Positions 43,809 to 53,700 are shown, counted from the first letter of the stretch. The stretch: DNA of 64,000 nucleotides from Blautia schinkii DSM 10518 (GCA_000702025.1 KL370852.1:169542-233541), one strand, 5' to 3'. Translations and numbers: made by a program. Notes: generated from the sequence alone by a model not told the origin.

Positions 43809-45615
43809 TCACTCTCTGCAGAACTTCGACGGCAGTACTTGACGCTGCATGATGACATTCATCCATAATAACCATTCCGTATGAATTTAACAATTCATTG
43901 AATTTCCCCTTACTATACACAGAGCCAACCATTGCCACATCTATCAAACCTGTCAGTGTATTTTTGCTACCATGCAAAATACCAATAACACTATTACGCT
44001 TTTTCACCCGCCCGCTTTTTGTTTTATATGTTGGCAGTTCTTCATCAATTGCCAAAAATTTGTTTAACTCATCTACCCATTGATCCAGAAGCTCCTTGCT
44101 TTGCAGCAGAATCAAAGTATTTACTTTTCTTTCCGCTATTAAATAACTACACACTACTGTTTTTCCAAATGCAGTAGCCGCATTTAGCACACCATGATCA
44201 TACGTCAATAATCTCTGCGCTGCCAATTCCTGCTGTGTTCTTAAATCACCTTTAAAAGCAACACGTATCGGACGGCCTTTTTCCCTTATATCTGTGATAT
44301 CATATTTAATATCAGCTTCTTTGCATAAATTAACCAAGTTTTCCCTTAGTCCTCTTGGAATGCAGATGTACCCCTCCGTATCCCGCCCCATATAAACCGC
44401 GCTGAAATTATAATAATTGGAATATCCCAACCGTTTATTTTTATAAAATACCGGATTATCAAAGGCAGCCAAACTACGAATACGATTCTGCAGCCTTGGC
44501 ATAAGGTTCAACGCATCAACATATACTCCGTCTCCCAACACGATATGCATTTTCCCTATCACATCTGATTTAGAAAAGCCTTCTTTTTTCTTCCATGGTT
44601 TAATTCGCTCCTGAGGAAATGCTGATGCAAGTGTGCCTTTTTCCTCTGCAAGCTCCTGCTGCCATTTTGCAATGCATTCTTCCATTTCTTCAACCGTAAT
44701 CTTCTTCGTATGGTTGAAAAGAACATCCCATTGGTCCGGGTATGCATTCCAATTTTTATCTACAAAAGCACTGTTTCCGTTTTTCAACGCTTGTCCTTGT
44801 AATGGCAGTGCAATCAGATTTCCAATCCCTTTTGCCACATCCTGAGAGGGATACATGCGGTCATAATAATGAAAGGACTTTAGATTAATAGAAGCAGAAC
44901 CTTTATCTAATAATAAAAAGCCAAAATTTCTCGCAAGCGAAGCTGCAACCGGCTTTTTGAAAAATATCCAAACATGTGCCCCTCTTCCGGAACGAGACCG
45001 CTCAACCAATGGCGTTATACCATTACTTTCGCATATAACTCTCAGTGAATTTACCTCATCCTGCCACTCATTATCCGAATTCGCAAAATCCGTTTGCTGC
45101 GCACCTTTTTCATGATTGTCAAAATCAAACACAATAAATCTGCAGGTTCCATCAGGAAACAACGGATAAATTCCCAATACATCCGAACCATCTTCTTTAT
45201 AACCAACAAGATGTGCCACGATCTTATCCAGTGTAAGTTTTGTCCAGTCCGTATGTTCACATGCCTCGCATATTACTTTTCCACCACGCTGCTTGGGACA
45301 GATTTTATTATTCCATCTGTTATTGCATTGAGGGAAATACCCGCCCTTGCTGCCCCTTTTCGCAAACACATCCTCACGACCCCAAAACATAGAAAAATAC
45401 CACCTCGCCATATCTTTGGTGATATATTTTTCAATAATTCTACCACCCTGGTCCGGATCATACTCTTCCATATTCTCCGTATTGTCTGCGAATACATCTT
45501 CTGTTTCAAAAGGAATATCTGCCTCTTTTAACTGCTGTTTCAATTTAAGGTTCTCAGCCTGTAGTTTCCTTACCAATTTTCGAAGTGAATCCAGATTGTT
45601 TGCCTCTATATTCAT
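43726..45615 (-). pseudogene. TOTE conflict-system archaeo-eukaryotic primase-helicase, N-terminal part, truncated by frameshift
   Basis: This 629-codon frame holds an N-terminal coiled coil (residues 5-33), an AEP-type primase domain with a four-Cys zinc loop (near 96-120, CNNRWNNKIC...CEAC), the catalytic acidic pair in FIVFDFDNHEKG (near 162-166) and the SGRGAHVWIFF His motif (near 210). An SF2 helicase first half follows with AATAFGKTVV (near 480), DECHH (near 585) and the SATPKRGD motif III at its end. It then goes out of frame at an A6 run (43749-43754, read on the minus strand) and stops after ARSYTP. Domain order matches TOTE AEP-helicase-PLD proteins, implicated in conflict with invading DNA. 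The 83-bp overlap with the next frame and split inside the helicase argue for inactivation or a sequencing/phase-variable indel. Confidence 0.82.
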
Positions 45616-45801
45616 CTATTATTCCTCTTCAAAATACAAAAATCTCATAGACCCATCGTTTATGTTGAGACTATGAGATATACTTTCTAAATAGCTCCGG
45701 TTCTTACTTGAAATTCTACCACATACTTGTATTGGTGCCAATCTCTTTGTCTGATATTTCTCTCTCGTTCCTCCATTCTTCATACGAAATTCATACCGCT
45801 A

Positions 45802-45810
45802 TGATATAAT
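45802..45810 (+). promoter_or_regulatory. Extended -10 promoter of the two-component/ABC operon
   Basis: TGATATAAT at 45802-45810 lies about 45 bp before the response-regulator start, in the 239-bp divergent region with the TOTE gene. A -35 box is weak (ATACGA at 17 bp). Confidence 0.5.
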
Positions 45811-45854
45811 GTAAACACTTAGGAATCACCAAACATGAAAGGACAAATCTGTTT

Positions 45855-46520
45855 ATGAAGAAAATATTATTTATGGAAGACGAACCCACTATCCGCGAGG
45901 TGTTAGCAGAATATATGAAAATGCAGGACTATGACGTGACCGAGGTATCAGACGGCGTGGAGGCTGAGACAGCTTTAGAGAGCGCAGCGTACGACATGGC
46001 TATTTTGGATATCATGGTTCCGAAGATTAACGGTTTAGAGGTCCTCAGCTACATCCGCAACCGCTATCCGGACATGGCCGTAATCATGCTGACAGCTCTT
46101 GGAGACGAGCAGACGCAGGTGAAGGCTTTTAACTGCTACGCAGACGATTATGTTATCAAGCCCGTGTCGCCAATCATTCTATTAAAACGAATGGAAACCA
46201 TTCTGCGCCGCTCCTTAAGAACACCGCAGCCCATAAAAAACGGACTTGTGATACAAAAAGAAGCTTATCAAGCCTTCTATAACGGAAGAAAGCTGGAGCT
46301 CACCCTAAGTGAATTCCTCCTTCTCCAGGCATTGTACGAGGAGCCAAAAAGAGTATTCACAAGAGAGCAGCTCATACTGCGTATCTTCAATGAGGACTAT
46401 ATTGGAAATGACCGGATTATAGACGCCCATGTGAAAAACCTCAGAAAAAAGCTGCCGCAAAACTGTATACGCACTGTAATCGGCGTAGGTTACCAGTTTG
46501 ACAACACTCTAAAATTGTAG
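45855..46520 (+). CDS. OmpR/PhoB-family response regulator
   Basis: The 221-residue protein has a receiver domain (acidic pair MEDEP near residues 7-11, phospho-acceptor Asp in LDIMVPKINGLEV near 52, Thr in MLTALGDE near 80, Lys in VIKPVSP near 102) and a C-terminal winged helix (residues about 125-220: LTLSEFLLLQALYEEPKRVFTREQLI, DRIIDAHVKNLRKKL, TVIGVGYQF). It is followed by its histidine kinase and an ABC transporter on the same strand, so it probably controls that transporter in response to a membrane-active or cell-wall signal. Confidence 0.92.
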   Translation: MKKILFMEDEPTIREVLAEYMKMQDYDVTEVSDGVEAETALESAAYDMAILDIMVPKINGLEVLSYIRNRYPDMAVIMLTALGDEQTQVKAFNCYADDYVIKPVSPIILLKRMETILRRSLRTPQPIKNGLVIQKEAYQAFYNGRKLELTLSEFLLLQALYEEPKRVFTREQLILRIFNEDYIGNDRIIDAHVKNLRKKLPQNCIRTVIGVGYQFDNTLKL

Positions 46521-46648
46521 CCGATGCCCCGGGCTGGCAAAAGACACCATCCTCGTACCATTCAGTTCGCGTCAGGAATCAGAACGCCCCTGCAGGCATA
46601 GGCATGTCCACGCGGCTCATGACCCAAAAACAAATGGAGGAAATCCAC

Positions 46649-48325
46649 ATGAAGTTATCCAAAAAAACATTCTTTTACAGTATATTAATCTCCCTGGTTC
46701 TGGTTTTATTTGTGCTGCTTTACTTTTCATTCATGCTTCCCTCCCTCTACGTAGCGCACACGGCAAATCAATATCTGGATTCCATTGTAAAGGTGCAGGA
46801 AGGCTACAGCAAAAACAGAAGCTATCAAGGGCTGGAGGTTAAAAATCCCACAGGTTCCGCCTCTGTTGAGGTTCCGTTTGAAGGAAACAATATCTATGTA
46901 GCTGGAAAAGCTTTCCGCATCACTCTGGAAATTAAGGATAAAGACCTGCTGGAAATGTTGGAAAAGCTGCGTGTTATGGTGAGAGACAAAAACACAATCG
47001 CGGAATTTGCAGAAGACAGCGACTTCAACCTGCCGGAAGAAACAATAGAGAAAATCAAGAAGAAACTGCTGTCCACAGGAAGCAGCCCGCTTTCTGAAAT
47101 GTTCGATTTCAGCGCAGAGACAGAAAACGAGTTGAAGGGCATTGAAACCAGAAAGGGGAAATTCCACCGTATCACCGACTCCATGGTTGTATTTGAAGGA
47201 GGGATCAAGGACGGTGACAATGACTACACCACCTACATGGCTGCCGGAAAGACCGATGACGCAGTGATATTTTCGTTTTTACCGGTGATGACGCCTCAGA
47301 TGAAAGAATTCCGCCCCATAGTCCTTGGCAGCATTCCCATGATCACAGCAGTCGTATTTTTGCTGGTATTGATAGCCTCCCAGCTTTTTTCACGAAGAAT
47401 CGTCAATCCTGTAATACGGCTCGCCAACTATGCGGAAGATATAAAAAACGCAGGTTACATTGAAATGGAACCACTGGAAATCCGGAGCAGGGATGAAATA
47501 GGCGACCTCGGAAATATTCTCAATGAGCTGTATAAAAGACTGCGGACACAGTATCTGGAGCTGGAGGAAAAGAATAAAGCCCTTGCAAGAGAGAATAAGC
47601 GTCAGGAAGTTTTTCTCCGTGCATCCTCCCACCAGCTTAAAACCCCCATCACAGCCGCCCTGCTTCTCACGGATGGAATGCTCTCAGAGGTCGGAAAATA
47701 TAAGGACACAAAGAAATATCTTCCCGAGGTAAAAGCCCAGCTTCTTTCTATGCGGAAGATTGTGGAGGATATTCTATATTTAAACCATTCCGCCGATCAT
47801 CTGCGCAAAGAAACATTCGACCTGAATCTGCTAGTAGCGGAAGTGCTTGAAAGCTACCGCATCCCTGCAGGGGAGAAGAAACTTTCAATCGAGTACAAAG
47901 GGCAAAAATACGACGAACAGCAATACAATAGACCGCAGGTACAGATTGTAAATGACCCTGATATCATCAGAAAAATCCTGGACAATCTTATCTCGAACGC
48001 TGTGTCCTATACTGAGGAGGGCGGCAGGATATCCGTATCTCTGTCAGACATCAGTCTTGAGGTGTATAATGCCCGGAGCCACATTGACGACGAACTGCTT
48101 CCTCATATTTATGAGCCCTTTGTCAGCAGTGACACCCAGCACAAAGGCCGGGGTCTTGGATTATATGTAATCTCATATTACTCAGAACTCCTTGGACTTA
48201 GGTTAGAGATTAACAATGTTAAAGAAGGCGTTCTGGCACGGCTGTACCTGAAAGAAAACCTTTACCAGCCTTCCCAGACCAGCAAACCAGTTCGCCATGC
48301 ACTAAACACTTTGCAGGATAACTGA
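46649..48325 (+). CDS. Membrane sensor histidine kinase with HAMP domain
   Basis: The ATG at 46649 is preferred (GGAGG 8 bp upstream; follows into a basic n-region). The 558-residue protein has a first transmembrane helix (about residues 8-30), a long extracytoplasmic sensor (35-230), a second helix (about 232-256), HAMP (257-310, NPVIRLANYAEDIKNAGYIEME...DEIGDLGNILNEL), a HisKA H-box ASSHQLKTPITAALL (His near 333) and a HATPase_c domain with N box ILDNLISNAVSY and G box GRGLGLYVIS. It pairs with the response regulator encoded 128 bp upstream; an ABC transporter follows 139 bp downstream. Confidence 0.92.
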   Translation: MKLSKKTFFYSILISLVLVLFVLLYFSFMLPSLYVAHTANQYLDSIVKVQEGYSKNRSYQGLEVKNPTGSASVEVPFEGNNIYVAGKAFRITLEIKDKDLLEMLEKLRVMVRDKNTIAEFAEDSDFNLPEETIEKIKKKLLSTGSSPLSEMFDFSAETENELKGIETRKGKFHRITDSMVVFEGGIKDGDNDYTTYMAAGKTDDAVIFSFLPVMTPQMKEFRPIVLGSIPMITAVVFLLVLIASQLFSRRIVNPVIRLANYAEDIKNAGYIEMEPLEIRSRDEIGDLGNILNELYKRLRTQYLELEEKNKALARENKRQEVFLRASSHQLKTPITAALLLTDGMLSEVGKYKDTKKYLPEVKAQLLSMRKIVEDILYLNHSADHLRKETFDLNLLVAEVLESYRIPAGEKKLSIEYKGQKYDEQQYNRPQVQIVNDPDIIRKILDNLISNAVSYTEEGGRISVSLSDISLEVYNARSHIDDELLPHIYEPFVSSDTQHKGRGLGLYVISYYSELLGLRLEINNVKEGVLARLYLKENLYQPSQTSKPVRHALNTLQDN

Positions 48326-48464
48326 TATGTGGACGGCCACATAAATATTGTGACCTGCCAGAGCTATCCATAACGGCCGCACAGCAAAACCTGCACAGTA
48401 TCTTCATCCGATTTTCATATCCGTCTGATAAGATATAGCCATCAAGAAGAGGAGGAGGAACAAT

Positions 48465-49346
48465 ATGTTATTAACCATTAATAATCTCCAGGTAAGCTAC
48501 GGCAGCCAGCTGGCCCTTCAGATAGACAGCCCTGTTTACATTGAGGAAGGGGAAAAAATCGGAATCATCGGGTCCAACGGTGCGGGGAAGACCACTCTGG
48601 TAAAAGCAATTCTTGGACTGATCAATTATAAGGGCAGCATCCGCACCAGACTGCAGCCTGAGCAGATTGCTGCCCATATGCAGTTTAATCACTATGCCGC
48701 AACCATGCCGGTAAAGGCCATTATGGAAACCATACTGGATACAAGCATCCGGAAAAACAAACAGCTCCAGGAGCTAATCTCCTACTTTGAGTTTGAGAAA
48801 TGCCTGAACAAGCGCTATCCCCATCTGTCAGGCGGTCAAAAGCAAAGGCTTACGATCATCATGGTGATGATGCAGAATGCCCCTCTCACCTTTTATGATG
48901 AAGTAACCTCGGGGCTTGATTTCGAGACAAGACAGAAGCTTATGGAAAAGCTGGCTAACTGGTATAAGGATAAATCAAACACCTTATGTATCATTTCCCA
49001 TTATTATTCTGAGCTGGAAATGCTGGCGGAAAAAATAATGATTCTGGACCAGGGCAAGGTAATCGACTTTGGAAATAAAGAGGAATTGTTCCGTAAATAC
49101 TGCGGACGCTCTGTTTTCATTGTAGACCACACCACGAGGAATGAAGAGCTTCTGGACAGCTTTGTGAAATTGGCTGCACCGGAGCATCTTCTTGCAATTT
49201 CCTGTCCGGACATGGATACAGAAAGGAACATTTCCCAGCTCCTGCTGCAGGAAAATGTAAACTTCAAACGGAGCGACAATGACATTGAAATCATGTCCAC
49301 CAACGCCAAAGCCGTATATTATGAAAGAGGAGGAGCTGTCAAATGA
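48465..49346 (+). CDS. ABC transporter ATP-binding protein (drug/lantibiotic export type)
   Basis: GAGGAGGAGG lies just upstream of the ATG. The 293-residue protein has Walker A GSNGAGKTT (near residue 38), a short Q-loop, signature LSGGQKQRLTI (near 122), Walker B APLTFYDEVTSGLD (near 146) and His-switch CIISHYYSE. The Glu after Walker B Asp is present. A C-terminal 70-residue extension (DHTTRNEELLDSF...) is of the type found on LolD-unlike, ABC-2 exporter ATPases. Its stop overlaps the permease start by 4 bp, so the two are translationally coupled. It is regulated presumably by the two-component pair upstream. Confidence 0.88.
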   Translation: MLLTINNLQVSYGSQLALQIDSPVYIEEGEKIGIIGSNGAGKTTLVKAILGLINYKGSIRTRLQPEQIAAHMQFNHYAATMPVKAIMETILDTSIRKNKQLQELISYFEFEKCLNKRYPHLSGGQKQRLTIIMVMMQNAPLTFYDEVTSGLDFETRQKLMEKLANWYKDKSNTLCIISHYYSELEMLAEKIMILDQGKVIDFGNKEELFRKYCGRSVFIVDHTTRNEELLDSFVKLAAPEHLLAISCPDMDTERNISQLLLQENVNFKRSDNDIEIMSTNAKAVYYERGGAVK

Positions 49347-50113
49347 AAGGAAAAAAATGCAGCAAACGTTTGATTATATATGAAATCCGGAATGTGATCG
49401 GGAACCCTTTTATTGCCTTTTTCGGAACCGTTTTCCCGGTAATGATGCTGATGATCATTACCTTTGCACTAAAAAAAGAGGTACCGGCATCCATGCTTTT
49501 GGAGTCCAATACCTCAGTTTTTATCACCATGAGCCTGATCATTCCTATGGCCGTGATATTGCTTGGACATTCCGCCAACTATTCGCAGGAGCTAGAAAAA
49601 GAAATCCCTGTGCGTATGCAGCTCTTCGGCTTTCCCACCGGCAGCATTATGATAGCCAAGGTGGTTGCACAGACGATAACTTTGACAGTGACACTGCTGT
49701 TATATACCGTTTTCGCCTATGCGGTGGTCGACCTGCAGATACCGTCCTTTTCCTCTGCACTTTGCCTGGTGATGTGCCTGTATGCTCTGGGAATCCTGTT
49801 TTTCCTGTTTGCCCACGGCCTCTCCAATATCATAAAAAAATTCGGTCCCACCTATACCATCAGTATGTTCTTTTACTTTGGAGTCATGATGCTTTGCGGA
49901 ATGATGGGAATCCGTACTGAGCAGCTTCCTAAAGCGCTCAAAACCCTGTCCTCTTATCTTCCTATGAGCTATATTGCAAATGATTTTATTGATTTCTGGC
50001 AGGGCGGAAGCTATAATTTCGGGCCGATGATCCAGGCGTTTCTTTTCTTCGGCGCCCTGTGCGGACTGTTGGTGGTCTATGCAGGTTATAAGAACCGCAG
50101 AGTGATCAAATAG
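49343..50113 (+). CDS. ABC-2 type transporter permease
   Basis: The start overlaps the ATPase stop (ATGA). The 256-residue membrane protein has about six helices with an ABC-2 layout: first helix near residues 22-42 (FIAFFGTVFPVMMLMIITFAL), coupling region ELEKEIPVRMQLFGFPTGSIMIAKVV (near 85-110), FFYFGVMMLCGMMGIRTEQLPK with the re-entrant element near 175-195, and a final helix (about 225-250). It forms the exporter with the preceding ATPase, likely for a peptide antibiotic or lipid-like drug. The last 50 bp before the convergent gene carry only a short ATACCTAGGTAT palindrome. Confidence 0.85.
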   Translation: MKGKKCSKRLIIYEIRNVIGNPFIAFFGTVFPVMMLMIITFALKKEVPASMLLESNTSVFITMSLIIPMAVILLGHSANYSQELEKEIPVRMQLFGFPTGSIMIAKVVAQTITLTVTLLLYTVFAYAVVDLQIPSFSSALCLVMCLYALGILFFLFAHGLSNIIKKFGPTYTISMFFYFGVMMLCGMMGIRTEQLPKALKTLSSYLPMSYIANDFIDFWQGGSYNFGPMIQAFLFFGALCGLLVVYAGYKNRRVIK

Positions 50114-50162
50114 CCCTGCAAAACAGCCCCGTAGGTATACCTAGGTATATCCCTGCCGCCCA

Positions 50163-52781
50163 CTAATTCTCCGTCTCCCGCAGCCTCTCCACAATGCTTT
50201 CCTTACGTGTCCGCCTGTAGGCCACGTAAGGTACCACGCAGGCAATCACAGCAAAAACAGGAAGCATGATCACAAACGCCCATGCATTATAGCGGTACTG
50301 GAAGAACAGAATGACCTCATTAAATGCATGAAGGATTGCATAAGCCAGAACACTGCCCAGGACTATGCTGATACCACCGCTGATGAGCACATAATAGAGG
50401 CTCTCCTCAAGAAGCATACGCTTTAATTGCTGTTCCGTCATTCCGATACTGCAGAGAACAGCAAGCTCCCGTTTTCTTGTATAAATACCTGTAAGCATGG
50501 AATTGATGAAGTTCAAAATACCGATAAAGGCAATGACCGCACTCAGCCCTACGCCGAGCAATTTAATCGCAGCATTCATGCCGGAAAAGTTTTCTACAAG
50601 GTCTGCCTTAGTGACATATCCCATATAAGGATTCTGGTTTTCCGTATAAGCTCTGGCTGCGTCCGCAAAGCTTTTCTGCGCGGTATCCTCCAATTCATAG
50701 GATACCGCAAAGCAGGTGCTTGTTTCCGGGTATTTTGTCATATCTGCAAAAGGCAGGATTAATTCTACGCTGTTGAACTTCCCCAAATGTGTACCCATGC
50801 AATACGGTATTTCCACCACAGCCATAACCTCATACTGTTTACTTTCCAGATTATGATACCTAAAATCCACCGATTTGCCGTTTTCATCAAAAATCTCCTC
50901 CGCCTCCGTCTCAGGCGTTACAAAGTCCACGGTAAGCCTATCTCCCGGTTCGTACAGGAACTGTTGTTCATCCCCACTGAGGGTCGTCGCCAGCACATAA
51001 CCGCCCTTTTGGAATTCTTCCATGTCGAGTTCTCCACGGAGAACCTTCAGGTTTTTCAAAAGAGACATATCATAGGCATACTGATCCACCGCAAGCTCCC
51101 CCGTCTCGAGTGCTCTTTCAAGAAACGACTGAGTAAGTTCATCCACCGTTAAAAATCCTTGTTCATACAGTCTCCGGTACTTTTCCCGGGCTGTGTCATC
51201 CATCACCAGGGAACTATTACTAGATAACCACATTGTGGATTTTGATTGGATGCCTGGCTGTGCATCCAGCGTTTCTATATACTCCTCATCAATCCGAAAA
51301 TCTACGGTGCCTGTCCTGGCGGTATACCACAGGCTTCCCACCGATATATCCCCTGCCAGTCTGGATTGCAGGTAGCTTTCCACACGGAAGCTCTCCACCC
51401 CGGTGAGCACCACGCACAGGAGTACAATACTTAATGACATTGAAAGAATTACGAGTACTGTCTTTTTCTTGTTTCTTCCCAGATTGGACAGCGCCATTTT
51501 ATGTACCTTGGCGCCCTTTTCCGATTTCTTCTCTTTTTTTCGTCTGACTGTGCCCTCATTATACCGGATTGCTTCTATAGGCGAAACACTTCCGGCTATT
51601 TTTGCAGGCTTTCTGCAGCTTAAGCCTACGGTGAGCAAGGAAAACACTGTGCCAAACACCAGAATTGCCGGGTGAAAATGCAGCACAATTTTCATACCCC
51701 GATTGTTGAGTATGCTCATGGCTATGGGAAACATCACTTTTCCCACCAGAAATCCTGCCGCAAGACCAACAGGTATTCCCACCAGTGACAATAGAAATGC
51801 CTGCCGCCGTACCAGCCGCTTTAATTGTTGTTTTGTAGCTCCAACTGTTTTCAGAAGTCCGTAAAAACGAATATCCTGCATGATGGAAATCTGGAAAATG
51901 TTATAGATGATTAGATATCCAGTGAGAAGAATCACAAGCAATGCAGCTCCCAGTATCAAAACTGACGACACATCCATCTTCTCCGCACGATTGCCCATAT
52001 ATGCCCAATTCACGCCATATTCCACTTCTGATTCCGGCTCGTAGCCTGCATCCCGGATAATAGAAACAACCTGCTCCTCAATTTTGCGCGCACTGTCGAA
52101 ATACATGCCGGCATCATAAAGACCTACGCTCTTTTCACCCGGATTCTTCTCGCCCCATTTCTTGAAATCCTCATCTGTCAAATTCCCTTTCAGTTCTTCC
52201 CAGTATGCCTTTGACACATACATCTGGCTCGCATGACTGATGCCATCTCCCTCATACCACCCGCACACATTGAAAGTCTTTTCCACCTGTTCACCCTGGA
52301 AAGAAAAGCTCAGGGGAACCTGTACCCCCAATTTGTGTGGAAGCTTTAGCTCGTCCAACACATACGTATCTACAATCAGGTCATCCTCTGCCAGCGGCAG
52401 ACTGCCCTCCTTTAGCTCAATAAAGGAACTTTCAAGCTCCTTACTACCCTCCGTATACCGGATTTCCGCCGCTCGCTTCAGTATATTATCGGCCCGCGCG
52501 ATATACACATTCCACGAAAAGTCCTTCACCCTGGAATCCGCCGTAATACTTTCCATCTGCTCCCTTGTCACACGTTTCAGCCCGGCATGAGCCTTTGTTC
52601 CTACCTCCCGCATGGTCTGTTCCTGTGTCACCTGTACCATTCCGGTCCCCATGGAGGCCAACACGGTAAAAAGCATACAGGTCAGGGCAATCGCTGCCGT
52701 GGCGAAAATATTGCGCATCTTATTCTTTCGTAGGCTTCTGTCGGAAAGCTTTTTTACCACCTTCTGGTTATTATTCTTCAT
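50163..52781 (-). CDS. FtsX-like ABC transporter permease (MacB/antimicrobial-peptide type)
   Basis: The 872-residue protein has an N-terminal cytoplasmic start and first transmembrane helix (about residues 22-45), a large extracytoplasmic domain (48-270), a three-helix FtsX block (about 275-395, with KTVGATKQQLKRLVRRQAFLL, the coupling helix), then a second set: a helix (425-447), extracytoplasmic domain (450-745) and FtsX helices (about 750-860, AVLCSIGMTEQQLKRMLLEESLYYVL). The duplicated FtsX layout is typical of permeases for antimicrobial peptides or lipoproteins in Firmicutes. It ends close to the convergent permease gene. It partners the ATPase encoded 11 bp upstream. Confidence 0.9.
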   Translation of the reverse strand: MKNNNQKVVKKLSDRSLRKNKMRNIFATAAIALTCMLFTVLASMGTGMVQVTQEQTMREVGTKAHAGLKRVTREQMESITADSRVKDFSWNVYIARADNILKRAAEIRYTEGSKELESSFIELKEGSLPLAEDDLIVDTYVLDELKLPHKLGVQVPLSFSFQGEQVEKTFNVCGWYEGDGISHASQMYVSKAYWEELKGNLTDEDFKKWGEKNPGEKSVGLYDAGMYFDSARKIEEQVVSIIRDAGYEPESEVEYGVNWAYMGNRAEKMDVSSVLILGAALLVILLTGYLIIYNIFQISIMQDIRFYGLLKTVGATKQQLKRLVRRQAFLLSLVGIPVGLAAGFLVGKVMFPIAMSILNNRGMKIVLHFHPAILVFGTVFSLLTVGLSCRKPAKIAGSVSPIEAIRYNEGTVRRKKEKKSEKGAKVHKMALSNLGRNKKKTVLVILSMSLSIVLLCVVLTGVESFRVESYLQSRLAGDISVGSLWYTARTGTVDFRIDEEYIETLDAQPGIQSKSTMWLSSNSSLVMDDTAREKYRRLYEQGFLTVDELTQSFLERALETGELAVDQYAYDMSLLKNLKVLRGELDMEEFQKGGYVLATTLSGDEQQFLYEPGDRLTVDFVTPETEAEEIFDENGKSVDFRYHNLESKQYEVMAVVEIPYCMGTHLGKFNSVELILPFADMTKYPETSTCFAVSYELEDTAQKSFADAARAYTENQNPYMGYVTKADLVENFSGMNAAIKLLGVGLSAVIAFIGILNFINSMLTGIYTRKRELAVLCSIGMTEQQLKRMLLEESLYYVLISGGISIVLGSVLAYAILHAFNEVILFFQYRYNAWAFVIMLPVFAVIACVVPYVAYRRTRKESIVERLRETEN

Positions 52782-52792
52782 CTTCCCACCTC

Positions 52793-53464
52793 CTACTGCC
52801 CGCCGACAATTCTGCCGTCCTCAATGCGGATGACCCTGTCGCTGAGCTGGGCCATAGCTTCGTTATGAGTGATCATCACCATCGTCTGTCCGAACTGCTC
52901 TCCGGTAAGTTTTAAAAGCCCCAGCACCTCCTGGGACGTCTTAGAATCCAAGTTTCCTGTAGGCTCATCGGCAAGGATGATCGCAGGCTTACTGGCCAGC
53001 GCCCTGGCAATCGCCACTCTCTGCTGCTGGCCGCCGGATAGCTGGTTCGGCAGATTATTCTTCTTTTTGTCCAGCCCCAGTATTTCCATTACCTCCCAGA
53101 CGAAATCCTTATCCGGCCTCTCCCCGTCCAATTCCATGGGAAGGATGATATTTTCATACACATTAAGGATGGGCACCAGATTATAATTCTGGAACACGAA
53201 TCCAATATTCCGCCGCCTGAAGATTGTAAGGTCTGTCTCATTCAGCTTGAAAATTTCCTTTCCCGCCACAGTTACATCCCCGGATGTAGCATAATCAAGA
53301 CCACCCAGCATGTGGAGAAGCGTGCTTTTTCCCGACCCCGAGGTGCCCACCACAGAGACGAATTCTCCCTCCTCAACAGACAGATTTACGCCGTCAAGAG
53401 CCTTGACCAGATTCTCACCGGAGCCGTAATATTTTTTCAGATTTTTTGTTTTTAATATTTCCAT
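52793..53464 (-). CDS. ABC transporter ATP-binding protein (LolD/MacB type)
   Basis: The 223-residue ATPase has Walker A GTSGSGKSTLLH (near residue 40), Q-loop FVFQNYNLVPILNV, signature LSGGQQQRVAIARAL (near 143), Walker B AIILADEPTGNLDS (near 163) and ITHNEAMA His switch. This is the standard LolD/MacB/BceA pattern. It drives the FtsX-type permease encoded 11 bp downstream. It lies downstream of a two-component system separated by a 14-bp repeat array and a terminator, so it may have its own regulated promoter. Confidence 0.93.
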   Translation of the reverse strand: MEILKTKNLKKYYGSGENLVKALDGVNLSVEEGEFVSVVGTSGSGKSTLLHMLGGLDYATSGDVTVAGKEIFKLNETDLTIFRRRNIGFVFQNYNLVPILNVYENIILPMELDGERPDKDFVWEVMEILGLDKKKNNLPNQLSGGQQQRVAIARALASKPAIILADEPTGNLDSKTSQEVLGLLKLTGEQFGQTMVMITHNEAMAQLSDRVIRIEDGRIVGGQ

Positions 53465-53478
53465 AGGGTGCCTCCTTG

Positions 53479-53632
53479 CTATATTTGAGATGATTTATTG
53501 GAGTTGCTTTATTTGAGCTGCTTTTTGGAGCTGCTTTATTTGGGCTGCTCTATTTGGGCTACTTTATTTGGGTTGCTTTATTTGGGCTGCTCTATTTGGG
53601 CTGCTTTTTTGTACTGCTTCATTTAGCTGATT
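53479..53632. repeat. About eleven tandem 14-bp repeats upstream of the ABC ATPase gene
   Basis: Consecutive units of 13-14 bp with consensus TTTATTTGGGCTGC fill 53479-53632; the central five units are nearly identical and the outer ones degenerate. The array is in the 353-bp gap between the histidine kinase and the ABC ATPase, ending just upstream of the ATPase ribosome site (AAGGAGG). It is a VNTR-like structure that would be transcribed in the leader of the transporter mRNA. Confidence 0.9.
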
Positions 53633-53639
53633 TGCAAGG

Positions 53640-53700
53640 TTTATGCCACGCCCCTGCGTCACCTTACGTGGCCTTGCTGTTGACGCCTTGCGATTCGCTT
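53640..53700 (-). other. GC-rich stem region in the transporter leader
   Basis: GGCCACG and CGTGGC segments about 16 bp apart can pair on the minus strand within the gap between kinase and transporter, next to the repeat array. A 67-codon frame starting at 53767 crosses this region and the repeats, but has no ribosome site and looks fortuitous. Confidence 0.3.

Noticed and set aside
53479-53632. A CRISPR-like or coding repeat
   Set aside because: Units are 13-14 bp with no spacers, the unit length is not a multiple of three, and no translated frame with a ribosome site crosses them.
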